Shown here: positions 13,669 through 20,740 of the stretch, in pieces
Layout: each line of letters opens with the position of its first letter
Position numbering within the stretch: the first letter of the stretch is position 1
Origin: Pseudomonadota bacterium
GTDB lineage: Bacteria; Pseudomonadota; Alphaproteobacteria; Sphingomonadales; SMXR01
DNA length: 23,348 nt
Assembly: GCA_022571175.1 (NCBI GenBank)
Contig: JACZYI010000007.1
Span: forward strand, 1 to 23,348
Direction: 5' to 3'
Notes under the pieces: model-generated
The model's input: only the letters and a program-made list of their open reading frames with translations
Told to the model about the DNA's origin: nothing
Database searches by the model: none
Position numbers and translations under genes: made by a program

Positions 13669-15015
13669 ATGAATTCCCCGCTTACAGTTGAGGATTTTTC
13701 TGCCCTGATGGGCCAGCTTGGCATGCCAGCGGATGCCGGCAAGTTTGTGGTGGCTTGCTCAGGTGGTTCTGACAGTATGGCGCTCGTCATTCTGGCGGCA
13801 GAATGGGGCTCGGTTACGGCTCTGACTTTTGATCATGGTTTGAGGGCGGAGTCTGGTTGTGAGGCTGAACAGGTTGCGCACTGGATGGCTGCCCGTAAAA
13901 TCGAGCACCATATTCTGAGGGCGGACGACCTGAAGCCCGGCAGTGGATTGCCGGCACGGGCGCGGGAGGCTCGTTATCTTGCGCTTGAGACCTGGTGCTG
14001 TGACCATGATGTGGACTATTTGCTTCTTGGCCATCACCGGGATGATCAGGCGGAAACATTTCTCATGCGTCTCGCCCGGGGCAGTGGCGTAGATGGTTTA
14101 TCTGCCATGGCAAAGATTTCCCCCCCTGTTGCCTGTGAAAAGAGGCCGCTTTTGATCCGACCCTTGATTGATGTTCCAAAAGCAAGACTGCAAGCGACCC
14201 TTGAAGCAAGAGGCCAGGACTGGATTGAGGATCCTTCAAATACAGACCTGCGTTTTCTCAGAACACGCGTCAGAAACTTTCTTGAACGAGGGGAGATTGA
14301 AGGCCTGGACAATCAGAGGCTGGCAACCACCGCCAAACATATGGCGCGATCACGTTATGCTCTTGAATATTACGCGAACGCTCATCTCCAAAAATGCTTC
14401 ACATTCGGAATGGCTGGCGAAATGGCCGGGTTTGGAATTTTGGATCACCAGCTTTTTCTGGATGCGCCGGAAGAGATTCAACTCCGGGATTTAAGTCGCC
14501 TGGTCCGGGTGCTGGGTGGGGCAAAATATCCCCCGCGTCTGGTTAGTATAGAAAATCTTTTGAACCAGATTGTGAACGGAAATTTGAAGGGCCTTACCCT
14601 CGGGGGCGTATTGTTTGAACCCGTTGACATGCCTGAAAAGAATAAGATTCTGGTCTGCCGTGAGGCGGCCGCGATCGCTGATGAACGAGCACTTGAACCC
14701 GGCGGAACGGTGCTTTGGGATGGCCGCTATCACATTCATGCTTCAAAAACTGCACCCGCTGTAATGCTTGGAGTGCTGGGTGAAAAGGGTTGGCTGATGC
14801 TGGCAAAACAATATCCCGATGTGACCAAAACCGGCTGCCCCTATGCTGCTCGTTTGGCCCTTCCGGCGCTCAGGAATCAGGGAAAATTTGTCGCCGTGCC
14901 AAATTTGGGTTATCCTGAACTGGAAAACACTCACTGGCGTTTTGAGAGTGCTTTACCCTCAGGTTTGTATTTTGGTGATGAGACCGGTGGGGCGGAGAAC
15001 AGCAAGCAGCATTAA
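13669..15015 (+). CDS. tilS: tRNA(Ile)-lysidine synthase TilS
   Basis: Joins lysine to cytidine 34 of the CAU-anticodon tRNA-Ile, changing both its codon reading and its charging identity; the enzyme is essential in most bacteria. The PP-loop ATP-binding motif SGGSDS is at 31-36. The downstream landmarks DHGLR, LARGSGVDGLSAM, RPLI and WIEDPSNTDLRFLRTRVRN are those of the TilS catalytic domain. A less conserved C-terminal part follows, giving 448 residues in all. The start is chosen at the ATG at 13669 (MNSPLTVEDF), with GAGGA at 13648-13652 overlapping the cpoB stop; spacing of 16 is long. The ATG at 13636 would add 11 residues and overlap cpoB by 14 bases but lacks a ribosome binding site. 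tilS directly upstream of ftsH is a recurrent bacterial arrangement. Confidence 0.94.
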   Translation: MNSPLTVEDFSALMGQLGMPADAGKFVVACSGGSDSMALVILAAEWGSVTALTFDHGLRAESGCEAEQVAHWMAARKIEHHILRADDLKPGSGLPARAREARYLALETWCCDHDVDYLLLGHHRDDQAETFLMRLARGSGVDGLSAMAKISPPVACEKRPLLIRPLIDVPKARLQATLEARGQDWIEDPSNTDLRFLRTRVRNFLERGEIEGLDNQRLATTAKHMARSRYALEYYANAHLQKCFTFGMAGEMAGFGILDHQLFLDAPEEIQLRDLSRLVRVLGGAKYPPRLVSIENLLNQIVNGNLKGLTLGGVLFEPVDMPEKNKILVCREAAAIADERALEPGGTVLWDGRYHIHASKTAPAVMLGVLGEKGWLMLAKQYPDVTKTGCPYAARLALPALRNQGKFVAVPNLGYPELENTHWRFESALPSGLYFGDETGGAENSKQH

Positions 15016-15041
15016 TATTGGGGTTAATTACGAAAAATTGG

Positions 15042-15067
15042 CTTGTAGAACCGTAAACTGACATTAT
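15042..15067 (+). promoter_or_regulatory. Possible heat-shock (sigma32) promoter for ftsH
   Basis: CTTGTA (15042-15047), a 14-base spacer and CATTAT (15062-15067) followed by CT resemble the alphaproteobacterial RpoH pattern of CTTGAA-type -35 and CCAT-type -10 elements. It lies in the 173-base gap between tilS and ftsH. ftsH is heat-shock controlled in several proteobacteria, which makes this reasonable, but the match is imperfect. The same bases can be read as a weak sigma70 site (TTGTAG-N16-TATCTC). Between it and ftsH a leader fold is possible: CCAGA at 15131-15135 with TCTGG at 15149-15153. Confidence 0.3.
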
Positions 15068-15188
15068 CTCTCATAAAGGTGAGGACTATCTGGCCAGGAA
15101 CGAATTGACGCGATAGTGAACATTTGCGGTCCAGAATATCGCCGAAGGTCTGGTTGACCCAATAAGATAAACTGAAAGGAACGGCCCT

Positions 15189-17138
15189 GTGAAAAATTTT
15201 GGCAAAAATGCCCTGGTCTGGTTGGTGGTCATTTTGGTCCTGGCGGGTGTGTTTAACATGTTTCAGGGGGCGGGCAATGTTGCTGGCCAGCAGGAACTGG
15301 ATTATTCGGAATTTATCAATGCTGTGGAGCAGGGTAGTATCCGGGAAGTTGTGATACAGGGCGGTGAAATTCATGGTTTTTTTACAAATTCAACTCCTTT
15401 CACAACCTACCTGCCCGATGACCCGGACCTGATTTCAAGACTGAGTGAGAATAATGTTCGTTTTAAGGTAGAGCCAGCGGACAGCGGATTTCTGATTGGA
15501 ACATTTATAGCGTGGTTCCCCATGTTGCTGCTGATTGGGGTCTGGATTTATTTCATGCGCAATGTGCAGGGCGGTGGTCGTGGCGCCATGGGGTTTGGCA
15601 AATCCAAGGCCCGGCTTTTGACCGAGGAACGTGGAAAAGTTACTTTTGATGATGTGGCGGGCGTTGATGAAGCCAAGGAAGAACTTGAGGAGATTGTCGA
15701 ATTTCTGGAAGACCCGCAAAAATTTCAGCGCCTGGGTGGAAGAATTCCGAAAGGCGCACTTTTGGTAGGACCCCCTGGCACCGGTAAAACCCTTCTGGCC
15801 AGAGCCATTGCAGGCGAGGCGGAAGTTCCTTTTTTCACTATTTCGGGTTCGGATTTTGTTGAAATGTTTGTGGGCGTCGGTGCCAGCCGCGTGCGTGACA
15901 TGTTTGAGCAAGCCAAAAAACAAGCACCCTGCATTATCTTTATCGATGAAATTGATGCCGTGGGACGGCATCGAGGCGCGGGGCTTGGCGGCGGTAATGA
16001 CGAACGCGAGCAAACGCTCAACCAATTGCTGGTGGAAATGGATGGCTTCGAGACCAATGAAGGTATTATCCTGCTCGCTGCCACCAATCGACCCGATGTT
16101 CTGGACCCGGCATTGCTGCGCCCGGGACGCTTTGACCGGCAGGTGGTGGTCCCCTTGCCAGACATTATCGGTCGTGAGAAAATTCTTGAAGTGCATATGC
16201 GGAAGGTGCCTTTGGCCCCCGATGTTAACCCGCGTCTTATTGCCCGTGGCTCGCCCGGTTTTTCCGGTGCTGATCTCGCAAATCTGGTGAATGAAGCCGC
16301 ACTTCTCGCCGCTCGAAAAGGCAAGCGTCTGGTCTCCATGGATGAATTTGAGCAATCCAAAGACAAGGTGATGATGGGAGCCGAGAGACGCTCCATGGTT
16401 ATGTCAGAAGAAGAAAAGAAACTGACCGCCTATCATGAGGCTGGTCATGCTCTTGTTGCAATGCACTGCCCGGCTACAGACCCCATTCACAAGGCGACCA
16501 TCATTCCGCGCGGCATGGCACTGGGCATGGTCTGGCGTCTGCCCGAGCGTGACGAATATTCAATCAGCCGAGAAAAGTTGCATCAAAATCTGGCCATCGC
16601 CATGGGTGGACGTGTGGCAGAAGAGCTTATTTTTGGCTATGATAAGGTCACTTCCGGGGCCTCCAGCGATATTAAATCTGCCACCCAAATGGCCAAAAGC
16701 ATGGTCACGAAATATGGCATGTCCGATAAACTGGGACCGTTGCTCTATGGAGATAACGAAGAAGAAGTTTTTCTTGGTCATTCAGTGACGCGCCAGCAAA
16801 ATGTATCGGAGGCGACCGCCGAACTGATAGATAAAGAAATAAGAGCTTTTGTGGAAAATGCCTATGAGAAGGCCACCAAGATTCTGAAGGACAACATCAA
16901 AGACCTTCGTCTGATTGGCAAAGCTCTGCTGGAATATGAAACCCTGACGGGCGATGAATTGAAAGAACTGCTGAAAACCGGGAAGGTTGACCGTACGGCT
17001 GCCACATCTGAAAAGGACAAGAAGTCAAAAGCCAAGACCAAGGTTAAAAGCTCGGTGCCTTCCACCGGCAAGGATGAGCAAACGAATAAGGGTAAAAAGA
17101 CCTTTGGTTCTGGTCCCGAACCTCAGCCCGAAAGCTAG
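15189..17138 (+). CDS. ftsH: ATP-dependent zinc metalloprotease FtsH
   Basis: A 649-residue hexameric membrane protease that removes unassembled membrane proteins and regulatory proteins such as sigma32 and, in some bacteria, LpxC. A GTG start at 15189 is preceded by AAGGA at 15177-15181. In order: membrane helix 1 (about 7-25), periplasmic domain, membrane helix 2 (about 103-123), then the AAA+ domain with Walker A GPPGTGKT at 194-201, pore motif FVG at 227-229, Walker B IFIDEID near 250-256, and the second region of homology ATNRPDVLDPALLRPGRFDRQ. The protease domain has HEAGH at 416-420 and the third zinc ligand Asp494 in SGASSD. The C-terminal tail (about 600-649) is Lys/Ser-rich and low complexity. 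tilS is upstream and folP starts 44 bases downstream. Confidence 0.98.
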   Translation: MKNFGKNALVWLVVILVLAGVFNMFQGAGNVAGQQELDYSEFINAVEQGSIREVVIQGGEIHGFFTNSTPFTTYLPDDPDLISRLSENNVRFKVEPADSGFLIGTFIAWFPMLLLIGVWIYFMRNVQGGGRGAMGFGKSKARLLTEERGKVTFDDVAGVDEAKEELEEIVEFLEDPQKFQRLGGRIPKGALLVGPPGTGKTLLARAIAGEAEVPFFTISGSDFVEMFVGVGASRVRDMFEQAKKQAPCIIFIDEIDAVGRHRGAGLGGGNDEREQTLNQLLVEMDGFETNEGIILLAATNRPDVLDPALLRPGRFDRQVVVPLPDIIGREKILEVHMRKVPLAPDVNPRLIARGSPGFSGADLANLVNEAALLAARKGKRLVSMDEFEQSKDKVMMGAERRSMVMSEEEKKLTAYHEAGHALVAMHCPATDPIHKATIIPRGMALGMVWRLPERDEYSISREKLHQNLAIAMGGRVAEELIFGYDKVTSGASSDIKSATQMAKSMVTKYGMSDKLGPLLYGDNEEEVFLGHSVTRQQNVSEATAELIDKEIRAFVENAYEKATKILKDNIKDLRLIGKALLEYETLTGDELKELLKTGKVDRTAATSEKDKKSKAKTKVKSSVPSTGKDEQTNKGKKTFGSGPEPQPES

Positions 17139-17182
17139 AGTTCCGGAGTCGGGTCTGAAGTTTATCTCTGGATCGCGAAGTC

Positions 17183-18289
17183 ATGGGCAGTCAGTTTGAC
17201 CACATACCAGAGGACGGGCATCTTTATGTGCGTCCAACGCTATTCTCGCCGCTTAAGGAAAACAGTCCCCATTGTCGGTCGCTTGCCGGTGGGCCCATGG
17301 GATTTTCCGCAGTGGAATTGATCTTCCGCGAAAAAGGCCAGCCGCTCGTCTCCATGATTGTAGGCATGGAAGAAATCGAGCGCGCAAGCACCGAATTGCC
17401 GGAAGGTCACAGCAAGGCCCTCGAAATATGGATCGATCGGCTGAGCGCCGAGCGGCGGAATATTCCACTCAAAAACAATCATCCCTTATCATTCGAAAAA
17501 CCCCACATTATGGGCGTCATCAATGTAACACCGGATAGTTTTTCCGATGGGGGTCAGTTTCTGGATGCGGAATTGGCCGTGGCTCATGGCCAGAGACTTC
17601 TCCGCGAAGGGGCCCAAAGCGTCGACATCGGTGGAGAGTCCACACGACCCGGCGCTGTGGAGCTCCCGCTAGCAGATGAACTGGCGAGGGTTCTGCCTGT
17701 GATTGAAGGGCTTCGGGATTGTGGCGCTCCCATCTCCATCGACAGCCGAAAATCCCGGGTGATGAAAGCGGCCGCAGATAATGGTGCCAGCATTATCAAT
17801 GATGTCTCAGCGCTGACCTTTGATCCTAAATCTTTGGACTGTGTAGCTGGCGAGGGTTTGCCGGTAATTTTGATGCATGCCCTGGGCGACCCCAGTTCAA
17901 TGCAAATTGACCCTGGTTATGACCATGTGCTTCTTGACGTTTTTGATTTCTTGATGGCCCGGATTGAGGCTGCTGTGGCTGGGGGCATTTCGAGGAACAA
18001 CATTATTATTGATCCGGGTATAGGATTTGGTAAGACTCTAGAGCATAACCTGATTTTATTGCGTGGTATTTCCATGTTGCACGGCACGGGATGTCCCATA
18101 ATGCTGGGCGTTTCGAGGAAAAGCTTCATTGGAAAGATCACAGGTGAAAATAATTCCCATGGGAGGTTACCAGGATCACTTGCGGCAGTGTTGACGGGCT
18201 TGTGGCAGGGCGTACAATTGTTCAGGGTTCACGATGTGGCTGAAACCCAACAAGCGATTGACGTTTTTCTCAATATCGTGCACCCTTAG
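17183..18289 (+). CDS. folP: Dihydropteroate synthase FolP with N-terminal extension
   Basis: Condenses 4-aminobenzoate with hydroxymethyl-dihydropterin pyrophosphate in folate synthesis; the family is the sulfonamide target. The catalytic TIM barrel starts near residue 105: MGVINVTPDSFSDGG with the conserved NVTPDSFSD loop, then IGGESTRPGA, SIDSRK, IINDVSAL, MHALGDPSSMQ, DPGIGFGKT and GVSRKSFIGKI, all family landmarks. The 368-residue length exceeds the usual 270-290 because of about 100 extra N-terminal residues (LYVRPTLFSP, LAGGPMGFSAVELIFRE, then a helix). Similar extensions occur in other alphaproteobacterial FolP proteins, so I take it as real rather than a wrong start. No good ribosome binding site precedes the ATG at 17183. 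glmM follows after 156 bases. Confidence 0.93.
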   Translation: MGSQFDHIPEDGHLYVRPTLFSPLKENSPHCRSLAGGPMGFSAVELIFREKGQPLVSMIVGMEEIERASTELPEGHSKALEIWIDRLSAERRNIPLKNNHPLSFEKPHIMGVINVTPDSFSDGGQFLDAELAVAHGQRLLREGAQSVDIGGESTRPGAVELPLADELARVLPVIEGLRDCGAPISIDSRKSRVMKAAADNGASIINDVSALTFDPKSLDCVAGEGLPVILMHALGDPSSMQIDPGYDHVLLDVFDFLMARIEAAVAGGISRNNIIIDPGIGFGKTLEHNLILLRGISMLHGTGCPIMLGVSRKSFIGKITGENNSHGRLPGSLAAVLTGLWQGVQLFRVHDVAETQQAIDVFLNIVHP

Positions 18290-18297
18290 GGACTATT

Positions 18298-18326
18298 TTG
18301 ATCGGTGAGGTTTAATAAACCACAAT
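18298..18326 (+). promoter_or_regulatory. Weak candidate promoter for glmM-thiD
   Basis: TTGATC (18298-18303) and CACAAT (18321-18326) are 17 bases apart; each matches the sigma70 consensus at 4 of 6 positions. This lies at the start of the 156-base gap between folP and glmM and would give a leader of about 110 bases. The leader would contain a 10-base-spaced TTAGGT pair (18374-18389) and a palindrome beside the start codon. Confidence 0.3.
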
Positions 18327-18373
18327 AACTAATTGAAAAACCACTCATTTGCTCTTGGTAATCATGTTTCAGT

Positions 18374-18393
18374 TTAGGTCAGGTTAGGTATGG
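18374..18393 (+). repeat. Two direct 10-bp repeats upstream of glmM
   Basis: TTAGGTCAGG (18374-18383) is followed at once by TTAGGTATGG (18384-18393), 8 of 10 bases identical. The TTAGGT hexamers are spaced 10 bases apart, about one DNA helical turn, as direct-repeat regulator sites often are. No known regulator is assigned. Confidence 0.35.
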
Positions 18394-18432
18394 GGTAATT
18401 TGGCCATCGTTATGGATAAAGAAAACTTGGGG

Positions 18433-18442
18433 TTCGATCGAA
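18433..18442. repeat. Perfect 10-bp palindrome next to the glmM start codon
   Basis: TTCGATCGAA lies three bases before the glmM ATG at 18446, just where a ribosome binding site would be expected; none is visible. It could be a site for a dimeric regulator, or in mRNA a small hairpin or dimer contact. Ten-base palindromes also arise by chance. Confidence 0.4.
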
Positions 18443-18445
18443 AAT

Positions 18446-19789
18446 ATGAACAAACGGTATTTTGGTACTGACGGTATAAGGGGAACCGTCAATAGTGGTG
18501 CGATGACACCCGAGGTTGCCATGCGCATTGGCATGGCTGCGGGTCGTTATTTTTGCCGTGGCGATCATCGCCATCGAATTGTCATTGGGAAGGACACGCG
18601 ATTATCTGGTTACATGCTTGAGCCTGCTCTGGTGGCCGGATTTGTGGCCGTTGGTATGGACGTTATTCAGGTGGGGCCAATGCCAACCCCTGCCATTGCC
18701 ATGCTGACCAAATCTTTTCGTGCCGATTTGGGTGTGATGCTGACGGCTTCCCATAATCAATATGAGGATAACGGTGTTAAACTGTTTGGTCCGGATGGTT
18801 ACAAACTTTCCGACGAAGCCGAATATGAAATCGAACAAATGATGGATAACGGCCTTGAGGATCATCTGGCACCCCCCACCGCTACCGGACGCGCCAAGCG
18901 TCTGGAAGATGTTTCCGGTCGCTACACCGAGCATGTGAAAAATACTCTTCCTTCGGGATTTACCCTTGAAGGCATGAAGGTGGTGATTGATTGCGCCAAT
19001 GGAGCCGGATACAAGGCCGCACCCACGGTTTTGACGGAACTCGGTGCCGAAGTTTTGGCCTTCGGGATTTCACCCAACGGTAAAAATATCAACAAAAAAT
19101 GCGGCTCTACCTATCCTGAATATATGTGCGATCTGGTCAGGAAACATAAAGCGGATCTGGGCCTGGCGCTTGACGGTGATGCCGATCGGGTTTTGATAGC
19201 GGACGACAAGGGCGTGCTGACAGACGGTGATCAGCTCATGGGTTTTGTCGCCGCGGCCTGGGCCAAGGAAGGCCGTTTGAAGGGCAATACTCTGGTGGCA
19301 ACCGAAATGTCGAATATGGGGCTCGATAAATATCTTAAGAAATTCAAAGTGGATGTAATCCGCACCTCGGTTGGCGATCGCTATGTAGTTGAAGCGCTTA
19401 GAGAAAAAGGACTGAACTTGGGCGGCGAACAGTCCGGTCATATTGTTTTCGGAGACTATTCGACTACTGGCGATGGTATTATTGCCGCTCTGCAGGTCAT
19501 GAAATTGATCAAGGAGTCCGGTAAGAAATCGTCCGATGTGCTGCATGTTTTTAAGCCTTACCCTCAAATTCTGAAAAGCGCCCGTTATTCTTGCCCTTCG
19601 GCCCTCGAAAATAGTGAAGTAAAAAAGCGGGTCAGGGATATGGAAGAAAAACTGGGTAAGGATTCTAGATTACTTATCCGTAAATCGGGTACCGAGCCTG
19701 TCATACGTGTGATGGCCGAAGGCGAAGACCGCGCCCTGCTCGAAAGCGTTGTTCGGGACATTTGTGAGACGGTCGAAAATGTCGCATGA
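18446..19789 (+). CDS. glmM: Phosphoglucosamine mutase GlmM
   Basis: Converts glucosamine-6-phosphate to glucosamine-1-phosphate, the route to UDP-GlcNAc for peptidoglycan and lipopolysaccharide. At 447 residues it has normal length. Hallmarks: N-terminal RYFGTDGIRG, the phosphoserine loop TASHNQYEDNGVK with the active Ser at 102, metal loop DGDADR at 243-248, sugar-binding GGEQSGH, and the C-terminal phosphate-binding RKSGTEPVIRVM starting near 412. The residue after ASHN is Gln where many homologues have Pro. The ATG at 18446 fits the family N terminus exactly but has only a distant TTGGGG as ribosome binding site. It overlaps thiD by four bases. In many bacteria glmM follows folP, as here. 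Confidence 0.97.
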   Translation: MNKRYFGTDGIRGTVNSGAMTPEVAMRIGMAAGRYFCRGDHRHRIVIGKDTRLSGYMLEPALVAGFVAVGMDVIQVGPMPTPAIAMLTKSFRADLGVMLTASHNQYEDNGVKLFGPDGYKLSDEAEYEIEQMMDNGLEDHLAPPTATGRAKRLEDVSGRYTEHVKNTLPSGFTLEGMKVVIDCANGAGYKAAPTVLTELGAEVLAFGISPNGKNINKKCGSTYPEYMCDLVRKHKADLGLALDGDADRVLIADDKGVLTDGDQLMGFVAAAWAKEGRLKGNTLVATEMSNMGLDKYLKKFKVDVIRTSVGDRYVVEALREKGLNLGGEQSGHIVFGDYSTTGDGIIAALQVMKLIKESGKKSSDVLHVFKPYPQILKSARYSCPSALENSEVKKRVRDMEEKLGKDSRLLIRKSGTEPVIRVMAEGEDRALLESVVRDICETVENVA

Positions 19790-20595
19790 GCCCCGCCCGA
19801 AGCATGGGCCGGGTATTGGTGGTTGCCGGTTCTGATTCCGGTGGTGGCGCAGGCATTGAAGCGGACATCAAGACCATCAGTTATTTTGGTGCCTATGCTG
19901 CAACCGCAATTACCGCCTTGACCGCGCAAAACACCACTGGCGTTCAGGACATTCAGGAAATTCCAGCTGCTTTTGTGGGGCAGTGTATGCGCGCGGTTTT
20001 GGGAGATATTGGGGCCGATTGTATCAAAACTGGCATGCTGTCCAATAGCGATATTATAAACGAGGTTGCTGCAGTTATCGGTGAAATGGCTGCCGAAATT
20101 CCCCTTGTGATTGATCCGGTTATGCAGGCCACAGAAGGAAATGAATTGCTGGGACGCGAAGCGGCAAAGACCCTTAAATCTACCCTCGTTCCATTGGCCA
20201 CGCTTATAACTCCCAATCTGCCGGAGGCGGAGTTCCTGGCCGATATTGCCATTGAAAATCCGGAAGATATGCTGCGAGCCGCGCGAATAATACGGGGGCT
20301 TGGTGCCCGAGCTGTGCTCGTCACCGGGGGTCATTTACCGGGTGATGAGATCGTCGATGTTCTGGTCTATCAAGATGGCGAACAGAGATTTGCCCGTTCC
20401 CGCATTCAAAGTAACAACACGCACGGTACCGGCTGCACACTCGCAAGCGCCATAGCAGCCCAGATTTCCCAGGGTGCCGAAATGGGGGCTGCGATCCAAA
20501 AAGCCCAGGATTATGTTCGCGCTGCGATTGAAGCAGCGCCCGGTTTCGGGGACGGGATTGGTCCCATAGGCCATAATCTTTTGCCCCAAAAATAA
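19786..20595 (+). CDS. thiD: Hydroxymethylpyrimidine/phosphomethylpyrimidine kinase ThiD
   Basis: Phosphorylates hydroxymethylpyrimidine and then its monophosphate in thiamine synthesis, giving the pyrimidine half of thiamine phosphate. The 269-residue ribokinase-fold protein starts VLVVAGSDSGGGAGIEADIKT, the family opening. It continues with FGAYAATAITALTAQNT, IKTGML, VIDPVMQATEGNELL, LITPNLPEAEFL, and the anion-hole/catalytic-base motif HGTGCT near 213-218. The ATGA overlap with glmM (19786-19789) implies coupled translation; an in-frame ATG at codon 7 is an alternative. No TPP-riboswitch features are apparent upstream, as expected for a gene embedded behind glmM. A 145-base region with promoter and leader signals separates it from serC. 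Confidence 0.95.
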   Translation: MSPARSMGRVLVVAGSDSGGGAGIEADIKTISYFGAYAATAITALTAQNTTGVQDIQEIPAAFVGQCMRAVLGDIGADCIKTGMLSNSDIINEVAAVIGEMAAEIPLVIDPVMQATEGNELLGREAAKTLKSTLVPLATLITPNLPEAEFLADIAIENPEDMLRAARIIRGLGARAVLVTGGHLPGDEIVDVLVYQDGEQRFARSRIQSNNTHGTGCTLASAIAAQISQGAEMGAAIQKAQDYVRAAIEAAPGFGDGIGPIGHNLLPQK

Positions 20596-20656
20596 CAGCC
20601 CAATTTCCGTCCTGATTTGAGGGCGCCTTTTAGCGGAGTTAGCCGATGGTTAGCGA

Positions 20657-20684
20657 TTGACAATCGCGTGTTGATGACTAATGT
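20657..20684 (+). promoter_or_regulatory. Candidate promoter for serC-serA
   Basis: A perfect -35 box TTGACA (20657-20662) is followed after 16 bases by TAATGT (20679-20684), a weak -10. Transcription would start at about 20691, the first bases of the structured serC leader. The -35 box lies within a perfect inverted repeat, GCGATT-GAC-AATCGC (20653-20667), that could be an operator. Confidence 0.5.
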
Positions 20685-20689
20685 CCGCG

Positions 20690-20738
20690 ATGGGCCACGC
20701 CCCCCCAACGGGGTGCGACTATCTGGAAGGATAGAGGA
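20690..20738 (+). ncRNA. serC leader RNA element (likely Rfam serC motif)
   Basis: Two adjacent hairpins sit directly before serC. The first uses the C-rich run: CGCCCC (20698-20703) with GGGGTG (20710-20715), with an alternative register 20698-20717. The second is CTATC (20719-20723) with GATAG (20730-20734), a 6-base loop between. The ribosome-binding sequence GGAAGGA (20725-20731) lies in the loop and 3' arm of the second hairpin, nine bases before the ATG. Folding could therefore gate translation. An alphaproteobacterial serC RNA motif of this place and size is established in comparative work, with unknown ligand. I assign it by position and shape rather than by a covariance-model match. 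Confidence 0.6.
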
Positions 20739-20740
20739 AA

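Noticed and set aside
15012..15027. Possible CtrA site before ftsH (TTAA ... TTAA)
   Set aside because: The two TTAA halves are 8 bases apart rather than 7, the first overlaps the tilS stop codon, and the region is generally A/T-rich.
15435..16355. Open frame of 306 codons on the minus strand inside ftsH
   Set aside because: It lies wholly opposite the conserved FtsH membrane and AAA+ coding region, is rich in His/Lys/Gln as reverse-frame translations often are, and has no family features.
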